This document shows positions 19,019 through 29,171 of a stretch of 37,932 nucleotides of DNA, in pieces (the stretch's first letter is position 1; each line of letters starts with the position of its first letter). The position numbers and the translations under genes are program-made. A model generated the notes under the pieces. The model did not search any database. It had not been told where the DNA came from and saw only the letters and a list, made by a program, of their open reading frames with translations. The DNA is from Candidatus Staskawiczbacteria bacterium RIFCSPHIGHO2_02_FULL_43_16 (GTDB lineage Bacteria > Patescibacteriota > Minisyncoccia > Minisyncoccales > Staskawiczbacteraceae), in NCBI GenBank assembly GCA_001821935.1, contig MHOU01000012.1, positions 16,113 through 54,044 on the forward strand, read 5' to 3'.

Positions 19019-20083
19019 ATGGACACCATCATCAGCCAAGATGTTGAAAATATCGCCAGCCGAATCAAAGATGATGCGGCGATTTTAGAAGGAAAAAATA
19101 TCTTGGTAACAGGGGGCAGCGGCTTTTTAGGGGGATATTTTTTAGACGTTATCGCCTTCTTCAACGAACATCATTTTACCGAGCCCTGCAAGATTATTTG
19201 TCTTGATAATTTAATCGTGGGTGACCAAAAAAGAATGGCCGGACTTTTGGAAAAAGACTATTTTGAATTTATCAAGCACGATATTTCAAAGCCTTTTTCC
19301 TACGATGGCCCGATAGATTTTATTGTCCACGCGGCTTCCGTTGCGTCACCTACCTATTATCGGCAGTATCCGTTGGAAACGATTGATGCCAATGTGCTAG
19401 GAACCCGCTATTTACTTGAATTGGCCAAGGAGAAAAAAACCCGGAGCTTCCTTTTTATGAGCACTTCTGAAACCTATGGCGACCCAAGCCCAGAGAACAT
19501 TCCCACACCCGAAACGTACCGCGGAAATGTATCATTCACCGGTCCGCGTGCCTGTTATGATGAATCAAAAAGATTAGGCGAAACGCTATGCATGGCCTTC
19601 TGGCAACAATATGGCCTGCCCGTTAAAATCGCCCGGCCATTTAATTTTTATGGGCCGGGATTACGATTAGACGATAAACGGGTCTTGCCTGATTTTGTAA
19701 ATAACGTTCTGCACAACAAACCGATTGTAATACACTCTGACGGTAAGGCCACCCGAACCTTCTGCTACATTTCCGACGCAATAGCCGGCCTGTTTAAAAT
19801 ACTACTATCGGATTTTAATGGCGAGGCGTTTAACGTAGGGAACGACACTCAAGGAGAAATTTCCATGCTGGACCTGGCAAAAATGGTCCAAGATATCTCC
19901 GGAAAAAATGTTGGAATACTTCACAAAGCTTCTCTGGATAAAAACTACGTGACCGACAATCCGCAAAGGCGCGCCCCCGATCTTTCTAAAATTCGCCGGA
20001 TGCTTAACTATCAACCGAGTATCGACCTAAAAACCGGGCTCCAAAAAAGCATCGCCTGGTATAAAGATAACTACCACTTGTAA
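19019..20083 (+). CDS. UDP-glucuronate decarboxylase (UXS)-like extended SDR
   Basis: 354 aa: ILVTGGSGFLGGYFLD...HAASVASPTYYRQYPLETIDANVLGTRYLLELA...MSTSETYGDP...GPRACYDESKRLGETL...IARPFNFYGPGLRLDDKRVLPDFV...DGKATRTFCYISDAI. Confidence 0.82.
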   Translation: MDTIISQDVENIASRIKDDAAILEGKNILVTGGSGFLGGYFLDVIAFFNEHHFTEPCKIICLDNLIVGDQKRMAGLLEKDYFEFIKHDISKPFSYDGPIDFIVHAASVASPTYYRQYPLETIDANVLGTRYLLELAKEKKTRSFLFMSTSETYGDPSPENIPTPETYRGNVSFTGPRACYDESKRLGETLCMAFWQQYGLPVKIARPFNFYGPGLRLDDKRVLPDFVNNVLHNKPIVIHSDGKATRTFCYISDAIAGLFKILLSDFNGEAFNVGNDTQGEISMLDLAKMVQDISGKNVGILHKASLDKNYVTDNPQRRAPDLSKIRRMLNYQPSIDLKTGLQKSIAWYKDNYHL

Positions 20084-21462
20084 TGAAAATTTCTATCATT
20101 GGCACAGGGTATGTGGGACTGGTCACAGGAGTGGGTCTGGCCTCAAAAGGACACCAGGTGGTTTGCGTTGACGTTGATAGTGAAAAAATAAAAAAAATCA
20201 ACGCGGGCCAAAGCCCCATCCATGAAAAAGGATTAGAGGCGTTGCTGAAAAAAGCTTTGGCAAAAAAGCTCTTTTCTGCCACCGCTGACTTAGCTTTTGG
20301 GGTGCAACAAAGCGCCGTAACGTTTATTGCCGTTCCCACCCCCAGTAAAAAAAATAATGACATTGACTTGTCGTATGTGAAAAAAGTTTCCCAGGACATT
20401 GGATTAGCTCTCGCAAACAAAAAGGAATATCATGTGGTAGCGGTAAAAAGCACCGTCACTCCTGAAACAACACTCAAGATAGTACTGCCATTGCTTGAGC
20501 AGTATTCCAAGAAAAGAGCCGGCACTGAATTTGGCCTGTGCATGAATCCGGAATTCTTACGGGAAGGAAGCGCCGTTGATGATTTTACTAATCCCGACCG
20601 GATTGTCATCGGCCAATTAGATGCAAAGAGCGGCGATGCCTTGGTTGATATTTACAAAAAATTTAAAACGGATTTGGTGCGCACATCTTTAAATAACGCT
20701 GAAATGATAAAATATGCCAACAACGCATTGCTGAGCACCCTCATTTCTTTTTCCAATGAAATTGCCAATATCGCTGAAAAAATTCCGGGAGCTAACGCCT
20801 TTGAGATATTAGAAGGAGTGCATTTAGACAAACGACTCAACCCCATTCATAGCGGCGCTCGAATCAACCCGGAAGTATTAAGCTATATTTATCCGGGCTG
20901 CGGATTCGGCGGCAGCTGTTTTCCCAAGGACGTAAAAGCCTTGGCCGCTTTTGCAAAAAAGAAAAAATACCAGGCTCCGCTTTTGGCCGCCGTCTTAGAC
21001 ATTAATAAGCGCCAGCCCTTGCGCATGCTGGATTTAGCCGAACAAAAAATCGGCAGCTTAAAAAACAAGCATATTGCCGTTTTGGGTTTGGCCTTTAAAC
21101 CGGAAACCGATGATACCCGAGAATCTGCTGCTATCCCCATTATCAAAGAGCTAATTGCCAGGAAGGCCAAGGTGTTTGCCTATGACCCGGTGGTTAACGT
21201 AAACAGCAAAAATTCCCACTTTAAAAGTCTGGCTATTGAACTGCCAGGTTCTCTCCATGAAACCGTGAAAAACAAACATGCCTGCCTCATTGTCACCAAC
21301 TGGAAGGAATTTGAAAAGTTAACGCCAGAATTCATCCAAAAAGAAATGGCTAACCACTTATTCATAGATGGCCGAGGCTTTTTTAGGGGTAAACAGAATG
21401 AAGAAATCAACTACCTGGGAATCGGGTTGGGCAAGGATAAAAAATCTACCCACCTTTCGTAA
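20083..21462 (+). CDS. UDP-glucose/GDP-mannose dehydrogenase family (UDP-glucose 6-dehydrogenase-like)
   Basis: 459 aa: MKISIIGTGYVGLVTGVGLASKGHQVVCVDVD...NPEFLREGSAVDDFTNPDRIVIG...NALLSTLISFSNEIANIAE...YPGCGFGGSCFPKDVKAL...LGLAFKPETDDTRESAA. TAATG coupling with the upstream gene. Confidence 0.93.
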   Translation: MKISIIGTGYVGLVTGVGLASKGHQVVCVDVDSEKIKKINAGQSPIHEKGLEALLKKALAKKLFSATADLAFGVQQSAVTFIAVPTPSKKNNDIDLSYVKKVSQDIGLALANKKEYHVVAVKSTVTPETTLKIVLPLLEQYSKKRAGTEFGLCMNPEFLREGSAVDDFTNPDRIVIGQLDAKSGDALVDIYKKFKTDLVRTSLNNAEMIKYANNALLSTLISFSNEIANIAEKIPGANAFEILEGVHLDKRLNPIHSGARINPEVLSYIYPGCGFGGSCFPKDVKALAAFAKKKKYQAPLLAAVLDINKRQPLRMLDLAEQKIGSLKNKHIAVLGLAFKPETDDTRESAAIPIIKELIARKAKVFAYDPVVNVNSKNSHFKSLAIELPGSLHETVKNKHACLIVTNWKEFEKLTPEFIQKEMANHLFIDGRGFFRGKQNEEINYLGIGLGKDKKSTHLS

Positions 21463-21475
21463 TTCAAAGTAACCT

Positions 21476-22648
21476 ATGAAATCTTTTTCAGATATTGCAG
21501 AACATATGGAGGGCAAGCCGACGTTCAAAAGCGCCAAGAAGGCAAAAGCGCTGGAAAGTCTTGGTAAACGCATTATCCACTTTGAAATTGGCGATCCGGA
21601 GTTTGCCACGCCACCCCATATTATAGAAGCCGCTTACGGAGCCATGAAAAGCGGCCAAACCCACTACGCCGACTCCATGGGCCTGCCTGATTTGAGAAAA
21701 GCTATCCAAACCTACAATCAGGCCTCACGGGGATTCAAGCCTAATATTGATCAAGTACTGGTGACCCCGGGCGCTAACATTATCTTGTACCTTGCCATTT
21801 TAAGCCTGGTGAATCCAGGAGAAGAAGTTATCATCCCAGACCCCGGGTTTGCCACTTTCCACCAAATCATTAAATTATGCAAAGCTAAAACTGTCCGGGT
21901 TCCCCTGCGAGAAAAAAATAATTTCAGCATGTCGGCCCAAGACCTGGAAAAAGCTATTACTAAAAAAACACGACTCATTGTGGTAAACTCCCCCAGCAAC
22001 CCCACGGGCGCAATAATGCAAAAGCAAGAATTAGATGAGCTTTACCGCGTTGCTGAAAAACACCACGTCTACCTTTTGCTCGACGAGATTTATTCAAGAA
22101 TTATCAATGGCCAACATGCCTTCTACAGCCCTTCTGCAAATGACAAATGCCTGCACAGCTGCATTGTCGTCAATGGATTCAGCAAAGCCTTTGCCATGAC
22201 CGGCTGGAGACTGGGATTTGCCATTGGCCCCAAAAACGTGATTGAAAAAATGGGCATGCTGGGAGAAACGCTCTATTCGTGCGTGCCGCCCTTTATCCAG
22301 TACGCGGGAATCGCCGCCTTGCAAGGAGACCAATCAAAGGTGAATGCCATGATGGCTCAAGACCAAAAAAAGCGCAATCTGCTGATTGAAGGCCTTAACG
22401 CCATTCCGAGGATTTCCTGCCTAAAAAATGAGGGGGCCTTCTATATTTTTGCCAACATAAAAAAAACCGGCATGAGCAGCCAACAGTTTTCCGATGTGAT
22501 GCTCAAGAAAGCGGGTGTTGCTTTGTTGCCGGGGACAGACTTTGGCAAACACGGCGAAGGATATGTCAGGATCGCTTACGCCGCTGTCAATATTGATACT
22601 ATTAAAAAAGGGCTTGCCAACATGGAAAAAGCCCTTAAAAACCTATGA
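21476..22648 (+). CDS. Class I/II PLP-dependent aminotransferase
   Basis: 390 aa: GDPEFATPPHIIEAA...YADSMGLPDLRKAI...VTPGANIILYLAILSLVNPGEEVIIPDPGF...VNSPSNPTGAIM...LLDEIYSRI...VVNGFSKAFAMTGWRLGFAIGP. Confidence 0.92.
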   Translation: MKSFSDIAEHMEGKPTFKSAKKAKALESLGKRIIHFEIGDPEFATPPHIIEAAYGAMKSGQTHYADSMGLPDLRKAIQTYNQASRGFKPNIDQVLVTPGANIILYLAILSLVNPGEEVIIPDPGFATFHQIIKLCKAKTVRVPLREKNNFSMSAQDLEKAITKKTRLIVVNSPSNPTGAIMQKQELDELYRVAEKHHVYLLLDEIYSRIINGQHAFYSPSANDKCLHSCIVVNGFSKAFAMTGWRLGFAIGPKNVIEKMGMLGETLYSCVPPFIQYAGIAALQGDQSKVNAMMAQDQKKRNLLIEGLNAIPRISCLKNEGAFYIFANIKKTGMSSQQFSDVMLKKAGVALLPGTDFGKHGEGYVRIAYAAVNIDTIKKGLANMEKALKNL

Positions 22649-23958
22649 GCGAAGAAAGCATACGGAAAGAAATATTTAAAAAAGTTGAGGAATTTCACCG
22701 ATCGAAAAAACCGCGCCCTTTTGTGCCTGGCAAAACGCCGGTACCTTACGGAGGCAGGGTGTATGATGAGAAAGAAATGGTCGGCTTGGTTGATGCTTCG
22801 CTTGATTTTTATCTGACAGCGGGCAGATTCGCCAAAAAATTTCAAGAGGAATTTTCCAAATTTCTGGGAGTTAAGCACTGCGTTTTGACTAATTCCGGAT
22901 CATCGGCAAATTTACTGGCCGTCACCGCTTTAACTTCTCAAAAACTTGGGAAAAGGAGGCTCGTACCGGGCGATGAAATCATTACCGTGGCCGCCGGCTT
23001 CCCGACTACCCTAAACCCCATTATACAAAATGGATTGGTACCGGTGTTTGTTGATGTGGAGTTAGGAAACTACAATATTGACATTGTCAAACTCAAAAAA
23101 GCCATTACTAAAAGGACCAGAGCTATTTTCATCGCCCATACTTTGGGAAACCCGTTTAATCTTGATGAAATTTTAAAACTCAAAAAAAAGCACAAGCTAT
23201 GGCTGATTGAGGACTGCTGTGATGCCTTAGGGGCAAAGTATCAGGGCAAATACGTGGGAACATTCGGCGACATGGGCACCTGCAGTTTTTACCCGGGCCA
23301 CCAAATTACCATGGGTGAAGGCGGAACGGTCACTACCAACAATCCCCTGCTGTACACTATCCTTGTTTCCCTGAAAGATTGGGGAAGGGACTTTATCAAC
23401 GACCCCAAAAAAAATACTGAAAAAAAGCGCTTCTCCTATAAATTCGGCAAGCTACCGTTTGGCTATGACCACCGGTACGTTTATTCGCACATCGGCTACA
23501 ACTTAAACGTTACCGATATGCAGCCGGCTATTGGTTTAGCCCAATTGAAAAAACTGCCTGCCTTCATGCAAGCCAGAAAAAAAAATGCCGCCCGATTGCA
23601 AAAATTCCTTGCAAATTACGAACCTTATTTAATGCTCCCAACAGTGTTGCCAAAATCTGCCCCATGCTGGTGGGCGCTGCCTCTCTTGGTAAAAAAGAAC
23701 CCCCACTTTACCAGAAATGACATGGTGCTTTACTTAGAAAAAAATCTCATTGCTACCCGCCCCTTGTTTGGGGGAAACTTGCTCAAACAGCCCGCCTACG
23801 GACACATTAAGCATCGTGTTGCCGGATCGTTAGAAAACAGCGATACGGTCATGCATTCGGTATTCATGGTGGGAGTATACCCGGGAATAAAAGAGGCGCA
23901 AATGCAACACATCATCAATACCCTTAAGAGATTCTTTTATGCGCATCGGATTTTATAG
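22645..23958 (+). CDS. rfbH: RfbH/E1-type CDP-6-deoxy-4-keto-glucose-3-dehydrase (DegT fold, His replacing the PLP Lys)
   Basis: 437 aa: VLTNSGSSANLLAVTAL...IEDCCDALGAKYQGKYVGTFGDMGTCSFYPGHQITMGEGGTV; the aligned PLP-lysine position is His, as in E1/RfbH. Confidence 0.9.
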   Translation: MSEESIRKEIFKKVEEFHRSKKPRPFVPGKTPVPYGGRVYDEKEMVGLVDASLDFYLTAGRFAKKFQEEFSKFLGVKHCVLTNSGSSANLLAVTALTSQKLGKRRLVPGDEIITVAAGFPTTLNPIIQNGLVPVFVDVELGNYNIDIVKLKKAITKRTRAIFIAHTLGNPFNLDEILKLKKKHKLWLIEDCCDALGAKYQGKYVGTFGDMGTCSFYPGHQITMGEGGTVTTNNPLLYTILVSLKDWGRDFINDPKKNTEKKRFSYKFGKLPFGYDHRYVYSHIGYNLNVTDMQPAIGLAQLKKLPAFMQARKKNAARLQKFLANYEPYLMLPTVLPKSAPCWWALPLLVKKNPHFTRNDMVLYLEKNLIATRPLFGGNLLKQPAYGHIKHRVAGSLENSDTVMHSVFMVGVYPGIKEAQMQHIINTLKRFFYAHRIL

Positions 23959-24964
23959 CAGTTATTCCGTTTATAATAAAAACCGGATGTTTTTAGACCC
24001 AAGCTCCCCTATCGGGGACAATTTAATGTACCCGTTTTTTTATTTGGGCAAACAGCTGGAAAAAATGGGCCATTCGGCTGCTACCATTGACACCGATGAT
24101 TTAAAAAATTTTGACACGGTTGTTTTTTTGGAATTTCCAACATTTAAAAATAAGTACTTTAAGCACTTGGTAAAAAATAAATTTGAAAAATTATATTTAA
24201 TGGTTATGGAGTCTCCCATTGTAAGACCAAATAACCTGGATCTTAAAAATCATGTGTATTTTAAAAAAATTTTCACCTGGCAGGATAATCTGGTAGACAA
24301 CAAAAAGTACTTTAGAATCAATTATGCTCACGGTCTGCCTGCCCACTATCGGGTTGATACCGATAAGAAAGAGAAACTTTGCGCACTTATAGCTTCAAAC
24401 AAGGGTGGACATGCTCCGGGGGAATTATATTCGGAAAGAAGGAGAGCTATTCGTTGGTTTGAGGCCAATCATCCCGAAGATTTTGACCTCTACGGGAAAA
24501 ACTGGGACAGATTCAATTTTAGCGATATTCTTTTAGGGGTCAATCTGGCTCGGTTGAACCGATTAACGTTTTTAACTAAATTATTGGCCCCTCATTATCC
24601 ATCATACCGAGGCCAGGTTATATCAAAAAAAACCACCTATCAAAATTACAAATTTTCCCTTTGTTATGAAAACGTAAGTGGATTCCCGGGATATATTACC
24701 GAAAAAATCATGGATGGTTTTTTGGGTGGCACCATTCCCATTTACCTTGGTGCCCCTAACATTACCGACCACATTCCCAAAGAAACTTTCATTGATAAAA
24801 GAGATTTTAAAACGTATGGAGAACTTTATCACTACATTAAGCATATGCCCGAAATTGAATACCAAAATTATCTTGGTGCTATTAAAAACTTTTTAGAAGG
24901 GCCGAATGCTTATCCTTTCAGCGCCGAATGTTTTGCCAACACTATTATTAAAGAAATCACATGA
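23939..24964 (+). CDS. Glycosyltransferase family 10 (alpha-1,3-fucosyltransferase-like)
   Basis: 341 aa: YKFSLCYENVSGFPGYITEKIMDGFLGGTIPIYLGAPNITDHIPKETFIDKRDF, the GT10 C-terminal signature. 20 bp overlap with rfbH. Confidence 0.88.
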   Translation: MRIGFYSSYSVYNKNRMFLDPSSPIGDNLMYPFFYLGKQLEKMGHSAATIDTDDLKNFDTVVFLEFPTFKNKYFKHLVKNKFEKLYLMVMESPIVRPNNLDLKNHVYFKKIFTWQDNLVDNKKYFRINYAHGLPAHYRVDTDKKEKLCALIASNKGGHAPGELYSERRRAIRWFEANHPEDFDLYGKNWDRFNFSDILLGVNLARLNRLTFLTKLLAPHYPSYRGQVISKKTTYQNYKFSLCYENVSGFPGYITEKIMDGFLGGTIPIYLGAPNITDHIPKETFIDKRDFKTYGELYHYIKHMPEIEYQNYLGAIKNFLEGPNAYPFSAECFANTIIKEIT

Positions 24965-25998
24965 CAAAAACCCCGCCGGTAACCGTAGTGGTTACCACAT
25001 ACAACAACGAAAAAACCATTGGCGAAACTTTAAAGTCGGTTCTGGCGCAAACCTACCCTAATTTTGAAGTGTTAGTCTCTGACAATGGCTCTGTTGATAA
25101 AACGCTAGAAATAGTGAGCTCCTTTAAAGACCCCCGGATTACAGTACGCCACAACATCAAAAAAATAAAATCAGACAAGTGGTATATCGGCGGCTACGAC
25201 AACTACAATGGCTGTTTGGAATCCGGATTAATACGCGGAGAATTGGTGGCCTTTTACCATTCAGACGATGTGTATGAAAAAGATATCGTCAAAAAAGAAG
25301 TGGAATTTTTAATGAGAAACCCTGAGGCCGGAGCCGTATTTGCTATGGGAAAAATTATCAACAAAGACGGCCGGGTTACCGGACAACACCGGGTATCTGG
25401 AAGATTGTCAGCAAAAAGCACCTACGGCCTCCAAGACATGGTTGAAGACCTGCTCATGGACGGAAATCTGTGCCTGCTCACTCCTACCTTTATGGCCAGA
25501 ACTAATATATTTGAAACCACGGGATTGTTCGTAGAAGAAAATTTTGAAACTTCAGCCGATGTTCAAATGTGGCTGCGCATCCTGCAGCACTACCGAATTG
25601 GCATTGTCAACGAAAACCTAATTTTACGCCGAGTGGGAGGCGTAAGCACAACCTACAATACTCTACGTACTAAACCGTCTGACCATTTTACGGTCATGGA
25701 CGATTTTCTGGCAAAAAAGCCAGCCGGACTATCTATTACAAAAAAAATGTTACGCCAGTACTGCTACCAAAAAACCTTTGACCGGATTTTATGCGCCTTT
25801 CATTTTTCAATCCAGGGGAACATTCCAAAAGCAAAAGACATTATCAACACCTCTTTTTCTCAATACTATTTTTTGGCGCTTTTTGAAAACATGAAACTGT
25901 TGCGCTTAAAAATGCTGGCCTTGCACGTAGCACTCTTTTTTGGCATTAACTTGGGGCTAGGCAAGCCCCTGGGAAAAATGCTCTATAAACTTAGGTAG
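24961..25998 (+). CDS. Glycosyltransferase family 2
   Basis: 345 aa: [45 protein letters not shown]...[16 protein letters not shown] overlap with the upstream gene. Confidence 0.92.
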   Translation: MTKTPPVTVVVTTYNNEKTIGETLKSVLAQTYPNFEVLVSDNGSVDKTLEIVSSFKDPRITVRHNIKKIKSDKWYIGGYDNYNGCLESGLIRGELVAFYHSDDVYEKDIVKKEVEFLMRNPEAGAVFAMGKIINKDGRVTGQHRVSGRLSAKSTYGLQDMVEDLLMDGNLCLLTPTFMARTNIFETTGLFVEENFETSADVQMWLRILQHYRIGIVNENLILRRVGGVSTTYNTLRTKPSDHFTVMDDFLAKKPAGLSITKKMLRQYCYQKTFDRILCAFHFSIQGNIPKAKDIINTSFSQYYFLALFENMKLLRLKMLALHVALFFGINLGLGKPLGKMLYKLR

Positions 25999-26929
25999 TT
26001 TCTATATACCAGGCAATAGTTTTTTTGAGGCCTTCAGTAAAGTCAGTTTCCGCCACAAAACTAAACTCTTGTTTGGCGCGGGTAACATCCAAACTGCGGC
26101 GCGGCTGGCCGTCTGGCTTTACGCTGTCCCACCGGATCTCTCCTTTAAAATCCATCAACTTACAGATTAATTCTGCCAAATCTTTAATAGAAATTTCCAG
26201 GTTTGTCCCTAAATTTACCGGTTCTGATTTGTCATATTTTTCTGTGGCTAACAAAATGCCTTCAGCCACATCTTCAACGTATAAAAATCCTCGGGTGGCT
26301 TTGCCCGTGCCCCACACCTCAATATGGTCTTTTCCATCACGCTTAGCCTCGTAGACTTTTTTAATCAAGGCCGCCACCACATGGGAAGATTTCAGGTCAA
26401 AATTATCTCCTGGCCCGTATAAATTCAGGGGCAGCAAAAAAATAGAATTAAAGCCATACTGCTGGCGATAGGCCTGGCTTTGCGTAAGCAACATTTTTTT
26501 GGCCAAGCCGTACGCGGCATTGGTTTCTTCCGGATACCCGTTCCATAAATCTTCTTCACGAAACGGCACAGGAGTATGTTTGGGATAAGCGCATACCGTG
26601 CCAATGGCCACAAATTTTTTAACCCCCGCCTGGCGGGCTGCTTCCATTAACTGCACCCCCATCATGATATTGTCATAAAAAAGTTCACCGGGCTTTTCTT
26701 GATTGAATCCAATCCCCCCAACTTTAGCCGCCAAATGGATTACTATATCTTGCCCCGCAACGGCTTTAACGCAGTTTTCCCATTTGGTTAAATCCAAATC
26801 TTGAGCTGTAGGTAAAAAAAGATGCTCCTTTGGAACATTTCTTTTTTCAAGCAAATTGGCAACCAAGTGCTTGCCCAAAAATCCATCCGCGCCGGTAACT
26901 AATATTTTTTTGTCTTTAAGATTAATCAT
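25991..26929 (-). CDS. fcl: GDP-L-fucose synthase
   Basis: [22 protein letters not shown]...[35 protein letters not shown]...[40 protein letters not shown]...[24 protein letters not shown]; start trimmed to MINLKD. Confidence 0.94.
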   Translation of the reverse strand: MINLKDKKILVTGADGFLGKHLVANLLEKRNVPKEHLFLPTAQDLDLTKWENCVKAVAGQDIVIHLAAKVGGIGFNQEKPGELFYDNIMMGVQLMEAARQAGVKKFVAIGTVCAYPKHTPVPFREEDLWNGYPEETNAAYGLAKKMLLTQSQAYRQQYGFNSIFLLPLNLYGPGDNFDLKSSHVVAALIKKVYEAKRDGKDHIEVWGTGKATRGFLYVEDVAEGILLATEKYDKSEPVNLGTNLEISIKDLAELICKLMDFKGEIRWDSVKPDGQPRRSLDVTRAKQEFSFVAETDFTEGLKKTIAWYIETT

Positions 26930-27983
26930 TAACCCACCATTTATTTGAAAACCGTTCTTTAATAATAGTATCACCTTTGCCGGGCGCCTGCAAATTTAAT
27001 TGTTTTATCACTTGGCGCATATCACTGTCCACCATGATTTTGCATAAATCAGAAAATCCGACTCTTGGTTCCCAACCCAGTTTTTCTTTTGCCTTGGCGT
27101 TATCCCCAATCAGTGATTCAACCTCTGCCGGCCGGAAATACCGCGGATCAATTTCCACGTATTGGGTGTAGTCGCCCAAGCCGGCGTAGGCAAATGTTTC
27201 TTGCAAAAATTCCTTGACCGAATGGGATTGTCCCGTAGCAATAATATAATCATCGGGCTTTTCTTGTTGGAGCATTAACCACATGGCCTCCACGTATTCT
27301 GGGGCAAATCCCCAATCGCGCCTGGCATCTAAGTTCCCCAAATAGATTTTTTTATCCAACCCAGCTTTAATGCGGGCAATGCCCCGAGTGATTTTCCGGG
27401 TGACGAATGTTTCTCCCCGGCGCGGTGATTCATGGTTGAAAAGCACCCCATTGCAGGCGAACATCCCATAAGCCTCCCGATACAATCGAGTTATGTCATA
27501 AGAAAAAACCTTGGCCACTGCATAGGGGCTACGGGGGTGGAATGGCGAAGAATCACTTTGCGGAGGCGGTGTCGATCCGAACATTTCTGAACTTCCCGCA
27601 TTATAAAACTTTATGGGCAAGCCGGAGTTCCGAATTGCCTCCAAAAGCCGCAAAGTTCCCATAGCCACAGTATTGGCGGTGTATTCTGGCATATCAAAAC
27701 TGACCCGCACATGAGACTGCGCCCCCAAGTGATAAACTTCATCTGGCTTAATTTTATTGATCAATCTCTCAATATTACTGCCATCCGTTAAATCCCCGTA
27801 GTGCAAAAAAAGCTTTACCCCATTAACATGGGGATCTTGATACAAATGATCTATTCGAGAGGTATTAAACGTGCTGGCGCGGCGGATAACCCCATGCACC
27901 TCATAATCTTTAGACAACAAAAGCTCGGCCAAATATGAGCCGTCCTGCCCCGTTATTCCGGTAATAAACGCCTTCTTTACCAT
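26922..27983 (-). CDS. gmd: GDP-mannose 4,6-dehydratase
   Basis: 353 aa: [45 protein letters not shown]...[35 protein letters not shown]...SSEMFG...[18 protein letters not shown]. Confidence 0.96.
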   Translation of the reverse strand: MVKKAFITGITGQDGSYLAELLLSKDYEVHGVIRRASTFNTSRIDHLYQDPHVNGVKLFLHYGDLTDGSNIERLINKIKPDEVYHLGAQSHVRVSFDMPEYTANTVAMGTLRLLEAIRNSGLPIKFYNAGSSEMFGSTPPPQSDSSPFHPRSPYAVAKVFSYDITRLYREAYGMFACNGVLFNHESPRRGETFVTRKITRGIARIKAGLDKKIYLGNLDARRDWGFAPEYVEAMWLMLQQEKPDDYIIATGQSHSVKEFLQETFAYAGLGDYTQYVEIDPRYFRPAEVESLIGDNAKAKEKLGWEPRVGFSDLCKIMVDSDMRQVIKQLNLQAPGKGDTIIKERFSNKWWVND

Positions 27984-28017
27984 AATGGGATTATACTACC
28001 TCAAGTCACCACTTTTT

Positions 28018-29049
28018 TCAAGGCACCGGGACCGGCCGGTGGCGGAAACGGTCAATAGGGTCGCCAATGAATTTTAGTAAAAGATATGAAAAGGCTACAG
28101 TTAATACGGCTGTTACCAACCCTAAATTTTGGGGGGCAATATGAAAAACGGGCATAACCGCCGCCTTGGCGATTGCCAAAACAAAAATGTGGCAAATATA
28201 CACGGGGTAAGAAAAGTCCCCGATACGCCGAACGACAGCGCTGTTTCTGGTAAGTTCAAAAACGAATGGCAGGGCGACAATCAACAAAACGTAATATGCC
28301 CATTGTTTAAAATATTCACCCGGAATGTATTGATAAAATAGCGTTGCCGCGATAACTGCCACAAAGGCAAGGTAAGATACTTTTTTAAAAAGCAGCCCAT
28401 AAAGATTGAAGATTTGGTAAAGCCGAAAGGTTAAGACCCCCGCGAGGAAAAATGCCAGTTCGGCAGGGAAGAATCGGTAAGTCCATGGATCATAATCAAA
28501 ACCGGCACGCCAAAGCGCCAAGCGCAAACCAAAACTCGCGACAATCAATAGAAGCAACACCCAGGTTTTTCGTTTTACAAAAAACGGGGCAAGAAGATAA
28601 AACACCATTTCCAAGGACAGCGCCCAACCCTGGGGGACCAGCAGAAAATTGGTGTGCCCGGTGAATACCAAAATGTCTTGTCCGAATAGTATAATATGAG
28701 CTAAGACCAAGTAAATGATAAGCCAAATACCCAAGGGCTCATGCGGGCCGAACCAGGGAAGGTTGAATTTTCCGGGCAAAAAAAACTGAACCGTAATCAA
28801 AATAACCAATGTGGCGGCCAGCACCGCCCAATATATCGGATAAATACGCAAAATTCGGTTCCTCAAAAAAAGTTGATATCCTTGCCATCCGCTCTGGTAT
28901 TTTTCTGAAAGAATCAGCGCCATGTAAAAACCGGAAATAATAAAAAAACTCTCCACGGCCACCCGGCCGCCAACAAGCGATAAGCCGAAAATCGGAGTTG
29001 AATGGTTTATGACTACCGACAGCGCTAATAAGAAGCGTAATATGCCCAT
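28018..29049 (-). CDS. Acyltransferase 3 (OafA/YrhL-like) membrane O-acyltransferase
   Basis: 343 aa: MGILRFLLALSVVINHSTPIFG...GGRVAVESFFIISGFYMALIL...RILRIYPIYWAVL...WALSLEMVFYLLAPFF. Confidence 0.9.
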   Translation of the reverse strand: MGILRFLLALSVVINHSTPIFGLSLVGGRVAVESFFIISGFYMALILSEKYQSGWQGYQLFLRNRILRIYPIYWAVLAATLVILITVQFFLPGKFNLPWFGPHEPLGIWLIIYLVLAHIILFGQDILVFTGHTNFLLVPQGWALSLEMVFYLLAPFFVKRKTWVLLLLIVASFGLRLALWRAGFDYDPWTYRFFPAELAFFLAGVLTFRLYQIFNLYGLLFKKVSYLAFVAVIAATLFYQYIPGEYFKQWAYYVLLIVALPFVFELTRNSAVVRRIGDFSYPVYICHIFVLAIAKAAVMPVFHIAPQNLGLVTAVLTVAFSYLLLKFIGDPIDRFRHRPVPVP

Positions 29050-29093
29050 AATGATTCACTTTAGCAATAGTGGATTTTTTGTTCAACCTAAAT

Positions 29094-29122
29094 TTGACAA
29101 ATAATTATAAAAATAGTATCAT
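29094..29122 (+). promoter_or_regulatory. Sigma70-type promoter upstream of the TIM-barrel gene
   Basis: TTGACA (29094-29099), exactly 17 bp, TATCAT (29117-29122). Confidence 0.75.
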
Positions 29123-29171
29123 TTTTATAGTGTAGGAATTTTTGCGAGCTCCATTCTAAAAGAGGTGTCCT

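Noticed and set aside
22645-23958. Missing PLP lysine in the DegT-fold protein, considered as an inactivated aminotransferase
   Set aside because: His at this position is the hallmark of functional E1/RfbH-type dehydrases.
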